From positions 372,001-436,000 of the forward strand of contig CANLLF010000002.1 of assembly GCA_947491935.1 (NCBI GenBank): DNA of 64,000 nucleotides. The letters are read 5' to 3'. Origin of the DNA: an uncultured Roseicyclus sp. (GTDB taxonomy: Bacteria; Pseudomonadota; Alphaproteobacteria; Rhodobacterales; Rhodobacteraceae). Shown here piece after piece: positions 7,413-15,533 of this stretch (position 1 is its first letter; every line of letters begins with the position of its first letter). The translations under genes were made by a program, and so were the position numbers. The notes beneath the pieces are model-generated. The model searched no databases. It was given only the letters and a program-made list of their open reading frames with translations, and was not told the origin of the DNA.

Positions 7413-9244
7413 TCCATCGCCTCAAGCTGGTCGATGAAGCCTTCGATCATGCTCAGGCCCTTGTCCCAGAAGGCCGGGTCGCTCGCATCGAGCCCGAACG
7501 GTGCCAGCAACTCCTTGTGGTGCTTCGATCCGCCCGCCTTGAGCATGTCGAAATACTTCTCCTCGAACCCGGTTTCGCCCTTCGCCGCGCCTTCCTCATA
7601 GACGGCATAAAGCGCGTTCACGAGGCCGTCGCCGAACGCGTAGGCGTAGACATAGAAGGGCGAATGCACGAAATGCGGGATATAGGCCCAGAAGGTCTCG
7701 TATCCCTCCATGTAGGTGAAGACAGGGCCCAGGCTTTCGGCCTGTACCGACATCCACAGCGCGTTGATATCGTCCGTCGTCAGCTCGCCGTTGCGCCGCG
7801 CGTCATGGAGCTTGCACTCGAAATCGTAGAACGCGATCTGGCGCACGACGGTGTTGATCATGTCCTCGACCTTGCCCGCCAGCATCACCTTGCGCGCGGC
7901 GTCGTCCTTCGCCTCGGCCAGCATCTTGCGGAAGGTCAGCATCTCGCCAAACACGCTTGCTGTTTCGGCCAATGTCAGGGGGGTGGACGATAGCAATTCG
8001 CCTTGCCCCGCAGCCAGCCGCTGATGCACACCATGGCCCAACTCGTGGGCCAGCGTCATCACGTCGCGCGGTTTGCCCAGATAGTTGAGCATCACGTAGG
8101 GGTGCACGTCCGACACGGTGGGATGTGCGAAGGCGCCGGGCGCCTTGCCCTCCTTCACACCGGCATCGATCCAGCCATCGGTGAAGAACGGCCGCGCCAG
8201 CTCCTCCATCCGCGGGTCGAAATCCGCATAGGCGTCCGAGACCACCCGGCGCGCCTCGTCCCAGCCCACGATGCGGTCCTCCTGCATCGGCAAGGGCGCG
8301 TTGCGGTCCCAGACCTCCATTGTGTCCAGACCCATCCACTTTGCCTTCAGCTTGTAATAGCGGTGCGACAGGCGCGGATAGGCGGCCACAACCGCATTGC
8401 GCAGCGCCTCCACCACCTCCGGCTCCACATGGTTCGACAGGTGCCGGCCCATCTGCGGCGTCGGCAATCCGCGCCAGCGATCGTGGATCTCCTTTTCCTT
8501 GGCGAGCGTGTTGTGCACCCGCGCGAACAACGGCAAGCGTTCGCCAAACGTCGCGGCGAGCGCCCGCGCGCCCGCTTCGCGCCGGTCGCGATCCGCATCG
8601 GTCATCAGGTTCAGCGTCGCCTCGATCCCAAGCGGCTCCCCCTCCACGTCAAAGCTCAGCCCGGCAATCGTCTCGTCAAACAGCTTGTTCCACGCCGAGG
8701 CCCCCACAACCGATTTGTCGTGCAGGAACTTCTCCAACTCGTCCGACAGCTGGTAGGGCTTCATCGCGCGCATCCGGTCGAAAACCGGCTGATACCGCGC
8801 CAGATCGGCATTTTCCGCCATCATCGCATCGTAATGCGCATCCTCGATCCGGTTGAATTCCAGCGAGAAGAAGACCAGCGGCGTGGTATATGTCGTGATC
8901 TTGTCCTGCATGTCCGACATGAACTTCGCGCGCTCACCATCGGTTGTTTTCTGGTAATAGCGCAGGCCCGCAAAAGACATGATGCGCCCGGCCACCACAT
9001 CGATCTTCTCGTAGCGCAAGGTGCAGTCCAACAGGCCCGCCGCATCCAGATCGGCCAGCTTGCCCTCGTAATCCTCGGCAAAACTGCGGCAGGCCTCTTC
9101 CAGCCAATCCAGATCCCGCTTCAGCTCCGCCGCATCCTCCCCCGAATACAGATCGCTCAGATCCCATTCCGGCAGATCGCCCAGCGGCGCGCCCCCCGCT
9201 TCGGTTACGGCATCACGGAAGGGGGCGGGGAAAGTCAGGCGCAT
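7409..9244 (-). CDS. pepF: oligoendopeptidase F, peptidase family M3
   Basis: A 611-residue cytoplasmic zinc metallopeptidase that trims oligopeptides. The thermolysin-like zinc motif HELGH is at about residue 398 (AHELGHGVHQ), and an M3 oligoendopeptidase N-domain precedes it. The ATG at 9244 has GAGGA upstream. An in-frame ATG at 9262 is possible but less well placed. It is the first gene of an operon with NUDIX and M28 genes, joined by four-base overlaps. Confidence 0.95.
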   Translation of the reverse strand: MRLTFPAPFRDAVTEAGGAPLGDLPEWDLSDLYSGEDAAELKRDLDWLEEACRSFAEDYEGKLADLDAAGLLDCTLRYEKIDVVAGRIMSFAGLRYYQKTTDGERAKFMSDMQDKITTYTTPLVFFSLEFNRIEDAHYDAMMAENADLARYQPVFDRMRAMKPYQLSDELEKFLHDKSVVGASAWNKLFDETIAGLSFDVEGEPLGIEATLNLMTDADRDRREAGARALAATFGERLPLFARVHNTLAKEKEIHDRWRGLPTPQMGRHLSNHVEPEVVEALRNAVVAAYPRLSHRYYKLKAKWMGLDTMEVWDRNAPLPMQEDRIVGWDEARRVVSDAYADFDPRMEELARPFFTDGWIDAGVKEGKAPGAFAHPTVSDVHPYVMLNYLGKPRDVMTLAHELGHGVHQRLAAGQGELLSSTPLTLAETASVFGEMLTFRKMLAEAKDDAARKVMLAGKVEDMINTVVRQIAFYDFECKLHDARRNGELTTDDINALWMSVQAESLGPVFTYMEGYETFWAYIPHFVHSPFYVYAYAFGDGLVNALYAVYEEGAAKGETGFEEKYFDMLKAGGSKHHKELLAPFGLDASDPAFWDKGLSMIEGFIDQLEAME

Positions 9245-9314
9245 CGGAGGTCCTCGTGTCATTGGGTGTCGCCACAGATATGCGCGCCCGGGGCAGCAGG
9301 CTCAACCCACAGCC

Positions 9315-9370
9315 CCTTCATCTTGGCGGAAAAACTCCGGGGGTCAGCGTCCTTTTCCCTTGGGAAAAGG
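9315..9370. repeat. intergenic repeat-like block with hairpin
   Basis: The 274-base space between pepF and the next gene holds CCCTTCATCTTGGCGG followed by AAAACTCCGGGGG. I remember this block as a common Rhodobacterales intergenic motif, but this was not checked. It is followed by the hairpin CCTTTTCCC-TT-GGGAAAAGG at 9351-9370. Nothing else was recognised in this gap. Confidence 0.4.
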
Positions 9371-9518
9371 CGCGAAGGGGGCAGCGCCCTCTCCAAACCT
9401 CGCCTCAAACCGCATCCCGCACCCGACTGGCACTGCCGCGCCCGAGCCGCAGGCGAGGGCGCGCGACCTGCGGCGATTTGCGCAGCAAAGCGCCATTCCT
9501 CAAAACGCAGATCGGGGC

Positions 9519-9869
9519 CTACAGTTCCACCTCACCCCCGTCGGGCTCGAAGGGCGGCGCATCGGGCGACCGGCGGATGATGATATCGCCATTGGGCAAC
9601 CGCTCGGGTAGCTCGTAAGATGTCACATCGTCCATCAGCTCGCCCATCCGGTTCAGGAACGGCAGCACCTCATCCTCGAAATACGGCCGCGCCTCTTCCA
9701 GCATCGGCCGCATCTCCTCCATCAGCTCGTCAAGGATCATCCGCGCGCCCTCGCCCAGAAGGCCAAGGCCCTCGCTCAGCTCCCCGTCGCTCTCGCGGTC
9801 CTGGGCCGACACAGGCGCCGCAATCGCCAGCGCCCCGGCCACCACTATCGTCGAAATTGCATGTTTCAT
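9519..9869 (-). CDS. conserved secreted protein, 116 aa
   Basis: A Sec signal peptide (residues 1-22, ending PVSAQ) is followed by an acidic, methionine- and glutamate-rich helical segment (GEGARMILDELMEEMRPMLE) and a proline-rich acidic tail. Similar small periplasmic proteins are common in Rhodobacterales and have no known function. It lies between pepF and an endonuclease-fold gene on the same strand. Confidence 0.75.
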   Translation of the reverse strand: MKHAISTIVVAGALAIAAPVSAQDRESDGELSEGLGLLGEGARMILDELMEEMRPMLEEARPYFEDEVLPFLNRMGELMDDVTSYELPERLPNGDIIIRRSPDAPPFEPDGGEVEL

Positions 9870-9891
9870 GGGGTAAATATGGGGGTGCGGC

Positions 9892-10893
9892 TCAGGTCAG
9901 ATCAAGGGAGACCGGAAAATGATCGGACGCAGTCAGCAAGGCATCGCGCAAGGCGGGATCGCCCCAGCAGGCCGGATCATCGAACGGGTGCCAGATATGC
10001 CAGCTCCCTGCCCGCGCCCGCAGATCCGGTGACACCATCACGTAATCCAGCAAGGCCTGCAAAAACCGCCCCTCATGGCGCAGGAAGAACCGCGCCGTGG
10101 TGGGGGCGGCCGAGACCCGCGACTGCAAGGCACGCGCCGCATGGGGATCGTAAAGCCGCAAAGCGGGCTCTGCCTCGGAGCCAAGCACGATTTCCAGGCC
10201 CGAACGCCCGAACAACGCCTCGTATTCATCCAGGCCCGGCCCGTCATTCAGGTCGCCTGCCACGATCATCGGCGTGCCTTCGGCCAGATGTGCCTCGATC
10301 CGGCGGCGCAGCCAGATGCATTGCGCCAGTTGCTTGCGCCGGTTGGCAATTGCCAGCCGCATCGCGTGGGCCTCATCGCGGGCGCCGTGGGGGGCCTTGG
10401 ATTTCACATGGGCCCCAATCAAGCGCAGATCGCCGATGGGCGTCGACAGCGCCACTTCGAGCGGCGGCTTGGAAAACCGCACCACGTCCTCGGTGGCGTC
10501 GATATCCAGATCGATCCGGAACTCCGTGTTGAACAGCGGCACACCCAGCGCGGTCGGATCGTGGCGCGCGGTGATCACATCGGGGTCGTAGAGCAGCATG
10601 ATCTCCTGCTGGGTGTCGTTCTCGAACCCCATGCAAACCGCGCGGGCGCGCAGGCCGGCATGGGCGGCAAAGCCCGTCAGGGCCGCCACGCCGTCGCGCC
10701 CGCGGCTGCAATCCGGCGCCTCCACCACCAGCACGGCATCGGCGTCGAGCGCCTGGAACACGCGAACCAGCGCGTCGATCTGCATCGCCCGGGTCACGTC
10801 CCGGCGGGCCGACCAGCCATCATCGTGCAACAACCCGCCCGCATCATCGAAGAGCGTGTGAAACCATTCCACGTTGTAGGTGGCGATGCGCAT
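9892..10893 (-). CDS. endonuclease/exonuclease/phosphatase family protein
   Basis: A 333-residue member of the DNase I-like metal hydrolase fold. It begins MRIATYNVEWF (Asn7), has VVEAPD with the metal-binding Glu, then LIGAHVKSK, the catalytic GDLND and the terminal SDHFPV pair. No signal peptide is visible. The substrate (DNA, phosphoinositide or other phosphodiester) cannot be told from sequence. The next gene upstream ends four bases away, so the two are probably co-transcribed. Confidence 0.88.
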   Translation of the reverse strand: MRIATYNVEWFHTLFDDAGGLLHDDGWSARRDVTRAMQIDALVRVFQALDADAVLVVEAPDCSRGRDGVAALTGFAAHAGLRARAVCMGFENDTQQEIMLLYDPDVITARHDPTALGVPLFNTEFRIDLDIDATEDVVRFSKPPLEVALSTPIGDLRLIGAHVKSKAPHGARDEAHAMRLAIANRRKQLAQCIWLRRRIEAHLAEGTPMIVAGDLNDGPGLDEYEALFGRSGLEIVLGSEAEPALRLYDPHAARALQSRVSAAPTTARFFLRHEGRFLQALLDYVMVSPDLRARAGSWHIWHPFDDPACWGDPALRDALLTASDHFPVSLDLT

Positions 10894-10897
10894 CGGC

Positions 10898-11605
10898 TCA
10901 GGCGTGGGCCCGGCGCGCGGCCTGGATCTCGTCCCAGGCGCGGTTGATCGCCTGCATCCGCCGCTCGGCCAGGCGCACGGCCTCTTCCGGCACGCCGCGG
11001 GCGATCATGCGGTCGGGATGGGTGTCGCGCACCTCGGCCCGCCAGGCGGCGCGGATGTCATCGAGATCGGCCTCGGGCGAGACGCCCAGAACGCTATATG
11101 GGTCCGGTGCATGGTCCGGCACGTGGCGCGCGCGCATCCGCTGAAAGGCGTGCTCCTCCATCCCGAAGATCTCCGCCACCCGCGCCAGAAACGCGTCTTC
11201 GCCGGGGTGGTATTCCCCATCGGCGGTCGAAATGTGGAACAGCCCCTCCATCAGGTCGCACAGCACTGAATCCGCGCCGCAGGGTTTGCCGTCCACCTTG
11301 AACATCCGCGCGATGCTGCTTGCGTATTCCTCAAATCCCGCGACGTCCTCGCGCGCCATATTGAACACCCGTGCGGCGGCGGGCTCATCGGCTTCGGGGA
11401 TCTGGAAGACCTGCCGGAACGCGGTGACCTCATCGCGTGTCACCCGCCCATCGGCTTTGGCCATCTTGGCCGACAGCGCGATCACCGCGATGGTGAATGC
11501 CACCGTCCGTTCGGGCGGCGTGCGCAGGCGCTCGAATACGGCAGATAGGCTTTCCCCCTGCCTCAGCGCGGCCAGCGCGTCGTTGATGCGGCTCCAAAGT
11601 GACAT
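10898..11605 (-). CDS. TerB/DnaJ-domain co-chaperone, DjlA-like
   Basis: A 235-residue protein with a TerB-like helical domain (about residues 32-160; AKADGRVTRDEV and STADGEYHPGED acidic motifs) followed by a C-terminal J domain with the HPD motif at 196-198. J domains stimulate Hsp70 ATPase. Unlike E. coli DjlA there is no N-terminal membrane segment, so it is probably cytoplasmic. It precedes the endonuclease-fold gene by four bases. Confidence 0.87.
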   Translation of the reverse strand: MSLWSRINDALAALRQGESLSAVFERLRTPPERTVAFTIAVIALSAKMAKADGRVTRDEVTAFRQVFQIPEADEPAAARVFNMAREDVAGFEEYASSIARMFKVDGKPCGADSVLCDLMEGLFHISTADGEYHPGEDAFLARVAEIFGMEEHAFQRMRARHVPDHAPDPYSVLGVSPEADLDDIRAAWRAEVRDTHPDRMIARGVPEEAVRLAERRMQAINRAWDEIQAARRAHA

Positions 11606-11664
11606 GGGGCAAGTTTAGCCCGGCCGGGCAGGGGCCGTCATGGGGAAACCGCACCCCTGCGGCG

Positions 11665-12135
11665 TCAAAGCGGTTTCTGCATCAGGACAAGGTCGAGGAA
11701 CCGCTCGAATTTGCGGCCCGCCTCCGGGATCCGGCCAACAGGGGCAAAACCCATCGCGGCATGAAACGCGATGCCGCCTTCGTTTTCGCCCGAAATCCCG
11801 GCAATCAGCGAATGTGCCCCGTCCCCGCGGGCGCTGTTTTCCACCGCGGTCAGCAACGCGCGGCCCAATCCCCGGCCCCGCGCCGCGCCACTCAGGTAGA
11901 TCGCGTGTTCCATCGTATGGGCATAGCCATCGCCGCCGCGAAACTGGCCATAGGTGGCAAAGCCAAGGCATATGCCCCTGTCGCGCGCCACGAAAACCGG
12001 CTGGCTCTCGATCAATTCGGCAATGGCGGCCTCGGTCTTGGGGGTTGTGGTGAAGGTGATCGTCGTCTCGCGGATCACCTCGTTCCACAGCTCGGTCACC
12101 GCCCGCGCGTCGTTCGCCTCCGCCCGCTCGATCAC
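11665..12135 (-). CDS. GNAT-family N-acetyltransferase, PAT-like
   Basis: A 156-residue GNAT acetyltransferase. ARGRGLGRALL (about residue 85) is the acetyl-CoA pyrophosphate loop, and the FTTTP and HAAMGF motifs resemble phosphinothricin or methionine-sulfoximine acetyltransferases. The actual substrate is unknown. It overlaps the upstream VOC-family gene by four bases. Confidence 0.88.
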   Translation of the reverse strand: MIERAEANDARAVTELWNEVIRETTITFTTTPKTEAAIAELIESQPVFVARDRGICLGFATYGQFRGGDGYAHTMEHAIYLSGAARGRGLGRALLTAVENSARGDGAHSLIAGISGENEGGIAFHAAMGFAPVGRIPEAGRKFERFLDLVLMQKPL

Positions 12136-12746
12136 AGCGTCACATCGCCGTTCGGCGTGCTCAATACCGCCTCGATCCGGGCCGCTTCGGCGGCAAGGAT
12201 CGTCACCCTTGGATCATCGATCAACGGCGCCAGCACCGCGCGCAGGGTGTCGGCTTCGGGCGAAAACAGCCGCAGCGCCTTCAACCGCACGCCACCATCG
12301 TCCAATCGCGGGGCCGGATGGGCCGCGCCCTTCCATTCGATCAGCGCCGGGAAAAGCCCGTCAAAGGGCAGCTTTCCGTCGCGCGGGATCGCCATGCGCC
12401 AGCGCAAATCGCTGCGTTCCAGATCCCAGGGCACACCTGCCCCGTCGGGGGCCAGCGCCAGCGCCGCGTCGAGATCCCGGCAGCGGCAGATCCAGTTCGT
12501 CACCCGTGTGGCGCCGTGGAAATTGTCCAGATCGAACCAGCGCGGCTGATCCGGGCCGGGGGCGCCGGGATTGATCGCGATCAGTTCGAAATACTCCTCC
12601 GGCCCCAGCGACAGGAGGCGGTTGTGGGTGCCCATGGCCGGGTGCTCCCCGCCGGGCAGAAGTGGCAGGCCCAGGGCGGCTTCCACATCGGCAACTCCAA
12701 GAGACAGTGGGATCGAGGAAACGGCGATATGATCGAAACTCAGCAT
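12132..12746 (-). CDS. VOC/glyoxalase-like domain protein
   Basis: A 204-residue protein starting MLSFDHIAVSS, with GTHNRLLSLGPEEYFELIAI. This is the pattern of the glyoxalase_3-type VOC fold, usually a metal-dependent enzyme or a binding protein. The frame is open further upstream to 12962, but that part is alanine-rich antisense of the cyclo-ligase gene, so the ATG at 12746 is chosen. It is divergent from the 5-formyl-THF cyclo-ligase gene and coupled to the GNAT gene. Confidence 0.8.
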   Translation of the reverse strand: MLSFDHIAVSSIPLSLGVADVEAALGLPLLPGGEHPAMGTHNRLLSLGPEEYFELIAINPGAPGPDQPRWFDLDNFHGATRVTNWICRCRDLDAALALAPDGAGVPWDLERSDLRWRMAIPRDGKLPFDGLFPALIEWKGAAHPAPRLDDGGVRLKALRLFSPEADTLRAVLAPLIDDPRVTILAAEAARIEAVLSTPNGDVTL

Positions 12747-12822
12747 GGCCCTGTCGTAACTGAAGCTCGCGCGGTCGGAAAGCATCTTGCGCCCGCGCCG
12801 CCCCTGCCGCCCTATGCCGGGC

Positions 12823-13401
12823 ATGAGTGACGATCCCAAAGCCCGTGCCCGCAAAACCGCCTTCGCCGCCCGCAAGGCCGCCTTTGCCGAGGCCGCCGCG
12901 AAAACCCCGCCCGCAACCGCGCATCTTCTGGCTGCCATCGGCCCCGCCGCCGGGCGCATCATCGCGGGCTATATGCCGATCCGGACGGAGATCGATCCGC
13001 GCCCGGCCATGGCGCAACTCCACGGCGACGGCGCGCGGATCTGCGTGCCGGTGATCAAGGCCGCGGGTCAGCCGCTCGAGTTCCGCGAATGGCATCCCGG
13101 TGCCCCGCTGATCGACGGCCCCTTCGGCGCGCGCATCCCGGCGGAGGGCGATTGGCTGATACCCGACACGCTCATCGTGCCGCTGGTGGCCTTCGATGCC
13201 CGGCTGAACCGTCTGGGCTATGGTGGCGGCTTTTATGACCGCACTCTGGAGCGGTTGCGCGCCGCCGCGCCGACCCGGGCCATTGGCTTCGCCTTCGCCG
13301 CGCAGGAACTGCCCGACGTCCCGCAAGAGCCCACCGATCAGCCGCTCGATGCGCTGATCACCGAACGCGGCCCCCTTGCCGCCGCCCCAAACCCCGCCTA
13401 A
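12823..13401 (+). CDS. 5-formyltetrahydrofolate cyclo-ligase
   Basis: This enzyme converts 5-formyl-THF to 5,10-methenyl-THF using ATP in one-carbon metabolism. The 192-residue product has the family signature VPLVAFDARLNRLGYGGGFY followed by DRTLERL, and an N-terminal basic helix. The ATG at 12823 is chosen; the frame opens at 12787, where residues look non-coding. In many bacteria 6S RNA precedes this gene, but only 76 bases separate it from the divergent VOC gene, so no 6S RNA gene fits here. Confidence 0.93.
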   Translation: MSDDPKARARKTAFAARKAAFAEAAAKTPPATAHLLAAIGPAAGRIIAGYMPIRTEIDPRPAMAQLHGDGARICVPVIKAAGQPLEFREWHPGAPLIDGPFGARIPAEGDWLIPDTLIVPLVAFDARLNRLGYGGGFYDRTLERLRAAAPTRAIGFAFAAQELPDVPQEPTDQPLDALITERGPLAAAPNPA

Positions 13402-13410
13402 GCCAGCACG

Positions 13411-14211
13411 ATGCGTATTCTGTTTCTTGGCGATGTCATGGGCCGTGCGGGGCGGGCGGCCATCACCCAACGGTTGGCGGGTCTGCGGGAGGCATGGCGG
13501 CTCGATTTCGTGGTGGTGAATGCCGAAAACGCAACCTCTGGCGCAGGGCTGACCGGAGCCCATGCCAAGGCGCTTCTCGATGCAGGTGCCGATTGCCTGA
13601 CGCTCGGCGATCACGCCTTCGATCAAAAAGAGATGCTGCAATTCATCGAGACTGAGCCGCGCATCCTGCGCCCGCTCAACTATTCCAAATCCGCGCCCGG
13701 TAAAGGGGCGCGGCTGTTCGACGTGAAAGGCCGCAAGATCCTCGTGGCCCAGGCCCTTGGGCAGGTTTTCATGAAACGCCCCTTCGATGATCCGTTCTCG
13801 GCGCTTGACGGCGCGCTCAAGACGCTCGGGGGCCGGGCCGCCGCCCGGATCGTGGATGTCCATGCCGAGGCGACCTCGGAAAAGATGGCGATGGGCCATT
13901 TCCTGGATGGCCGCGCGTCCCTCGTTGTCGGCACCCACACCCATGTGCCCACCGGCGACGCGATGATCCTGCCCGGCGGGACCGGCTACCTGACCGATGC
14001 GGGCATGTGCGGCGATTACCATTCCGTCATCGGCATGGAAAAAACCGAACCCCTGCGCCGCTTCATCACCGGCATGCCCAAGGATCGCTTCACCCCCGCA
14101 ACCGGGGAGGCGACACTATCGGGCGTGATGATCGAGACCGATCCGGCTGGCAAAGCCACCTCCATCACGCCGATCCGCGAGGGCGGACGCCTGCAAAGCG
14201 CCACGCCGTGA
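13411..14211 (+). CDS. YmdB-like metallophosphoesterase (TIGR00282 family)
   Basis: A 266-residue calcineurin-like phosphoesterase. Metal motifs are GDVMGRAGR (Asp8), NAENAT, GDHAFD and GTHTHVPTGD. YmdB of Bacillus hydrolyses 2',3'-cyclic nucleotides; that activity is assumed from family. It starts nine bases after the cyclo-ligase gene and overlaps the following EamA transporter by four bases, so the three are probably one operon. Confidence 0.93.
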   Translation: MRILFLGDVMGRAGRAAITQRLAGLREAWRLDFVVVNAENATSGAGLTGAHAKALLDAGADCLTLGDHAFDQKEMLQFIETEPRILRPLNYSKSAPGKGARLFDVKGRKILVAQALGQVFMKRPFDDPFSALDGALKTLGGRAAARIVDVHAEATSEKMAMGHFLDGRASLVVGTHTHVPTGDAMILPGGTGYLTDAGMCGDYHSVIGMEKTEPLRRFITGMPKDRFTPATGEATLSGVMIETDPAGKATSITPIREGGRLQSATP

Positions 14212-15107
14212 CACGTGACCGGCTGTTGCCGCTGGTCCTGCTGGTGGGTATGGGCGCGCTCTGGGGGATCACGCAGCCCCTGTCGAAAATCGCCGTCACC
14301 GCAGGCTACCGCGACATCGGCATCATCTTCTGGCAATTCGCATTCGGCACCGTGCTTCTGGGCGGCCTGACCCTCCTTCAGGGCAAGCGCCTGCCGCTCG
14401 GGCCCGGCCCGCTGGCCGTCTACCTGATGATCGCGATGATCGGAACGATCCTGCCCAACTGGGCGAGCTTCACCGCCGCCGTCCACTTGCCGTCCGGTAT
14501 CCTCTCCATCGTGATCGCAACGGTGCCGATGATGGCCTTTCCCATCGCGCTGCTGCTGGGGATGGACCGGTTTTCCACCATCCGCCTGCTGGGCCTCGTG
14601 CTCGGCCTGTCCGCGATCATCATGATCGCCGCCCCCGAGAGCAGCCTGCCGGATCCGGCCATGGCCATCTGGCTGCCCGTCGCCCTGATCGCGCCGTTCT
14701 TCTACGCGGTGGAGGGCAACGTGGTGGCGAAATGGGGTACGGCAGGCGTGGACGCGGTGCAGGTCCTGCTCGGCGCGTCCATCATCGGCGCCGTGTTGTC
14801 CCTGCCGCTCGCCCTGATAACTGACGAATGGATCAGCCCGCTGCCGCCCTGGGGCATCGCCGATCTGGCGATTGTCGGCATCGCACTGGCCCATACCAGC
14901 GCCTACGCGACCTATGTCTGGCTGGTGCGCCGCACCGGCGCGGTCTTCGCGTCGCAGGTCGGCTACCTCGTCACCGGCTTCGGCGTCCTCTGGGCCAAGC
15001 TGATCCTGGGCGAAAGCTACTCGCCTTGGGTCTGGGCCGCGCTGGCATTGATGCTGCTCGGCGTTGCGCTGGTACAGCCCAGACGGGGCGCGGTGCAAGC
15101 GGCTTGA
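14208..15107 (+). CDS. EamA/DMT-family transporter
   Basis: A 299-residue inner-membrane protein with about ten hydrophobic segments in two EamA repeats (ALWGITQPLSKIAV in the first; AYATYVWLVRRTGAVFASQVGY in the second). It is probably a small-metabolite exporter. The GTG start at 14208 overlaps the TGA of the YmdB-like gene; the frame remains open upstream only as a shadow. Confidence 0.9.
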   Translation: MTRDRLLPLVLLVGMGALWGITQPLSKIAVTAGYRDIGIIFWQFAFGTVLLGGLTLLQGKRLPLGPGPLAVYLMIAMIGTILPNWASFTAAVHLPSGILSIVIATVPMMAFPIALLLGMDRFSTIRLLGLVLGLSAIIMIAAPESSLPDPAMAIWLPVALIAPFFYAVEGNVVAKWGTAGVDAVQVLLGASIIGAVLSLPLALITDEWISPLPPWGIADLAIVGIALAHTSAYATYVWLVRRTGAVFASQVGYLVTGFGVLWAKLILGESYSPWVWAALALMLLGVALVQPRRGAVQAA

Positions 15108-15533
15108 CCAAAGGGCGTGCCCCTCGATCCCGGGATTCGTCCTGAACAGCATGCCCGGGGTGCTCTTCCAGACCGGACTCAAGCCGTAGGCGCCGGGCCA
15201 TCGCCGACCCGCCCCCCCGGGGCCGCGATTTGGTTGAGCTTGGCACGGCGAATGCGGCGAGGACGGATTCGGCCACCATAAAGTGCCACGAACACCGGTC
15301 CGGCTCGCCACCCCGCGGGTCGGCGATGGCCCGGCAATCCGAAACTCCGGCACCTCGGCCCCGCCCGTACGCGGCTTGAATGCTGCACGGGCGTTGTGAT
15401 CGGGCAATGGGCCGCACCGCTACGCCTGCGCGGCTCAGCAATGGGGGGCGTGTCGGCCCATGCTCTGCCGGTCAGCGCGCCATCGCGAAGCCCGCTTGCC
15501 GCCCGCATCCCGCTGCCCCATGATCCGTGGACG
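15108..15533. other. 426-base gap holding a 21-bp perfect inverted repeat
   Basis: No gene was recognised between the EamA transporter and the SLC13 permease. The region holds a 21-base perfect inverted repeat (listed separately). Short antisense frames cover it but have no family features and low-complexity composition. Confidence 0.5.
15192..15335. repeat. 21-bp perfect inverted repeat around a 102-bp core
   Basis: Bases 15192-15212 (GCCGGGCCATCGCCGACC...) are the exact reverse complement of 15315-15335. The 102-base core is not itself repeated and contains no ORF of note. It could be a long stem-loop, the ends of a tiny non-autonomous element, or the remains of one. Confidence 0.75.

Noticed and set aside
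8003-9580. 525-codon plus-strand frame opposite pepF
   Set aside because: pepF on the other strand has the full M3 family signature. This frame is His/Arg/Gln-rich antisense.
12747-12822. 6S RNA gene upstream of 5-formyl-THF cyclo-ligase
   Set aside because: This is the usual place for it, but only 76 bases are available between divergent genes and no 6S-like structure is visible.
12361-14022. 553-codon minus-strand frame
   Set aside because: It is antisense to the cyclo-ligase and YmdB-like genes, rich in Arg/Gly/His, and typical of a shadow frame in GC-rich DNA.
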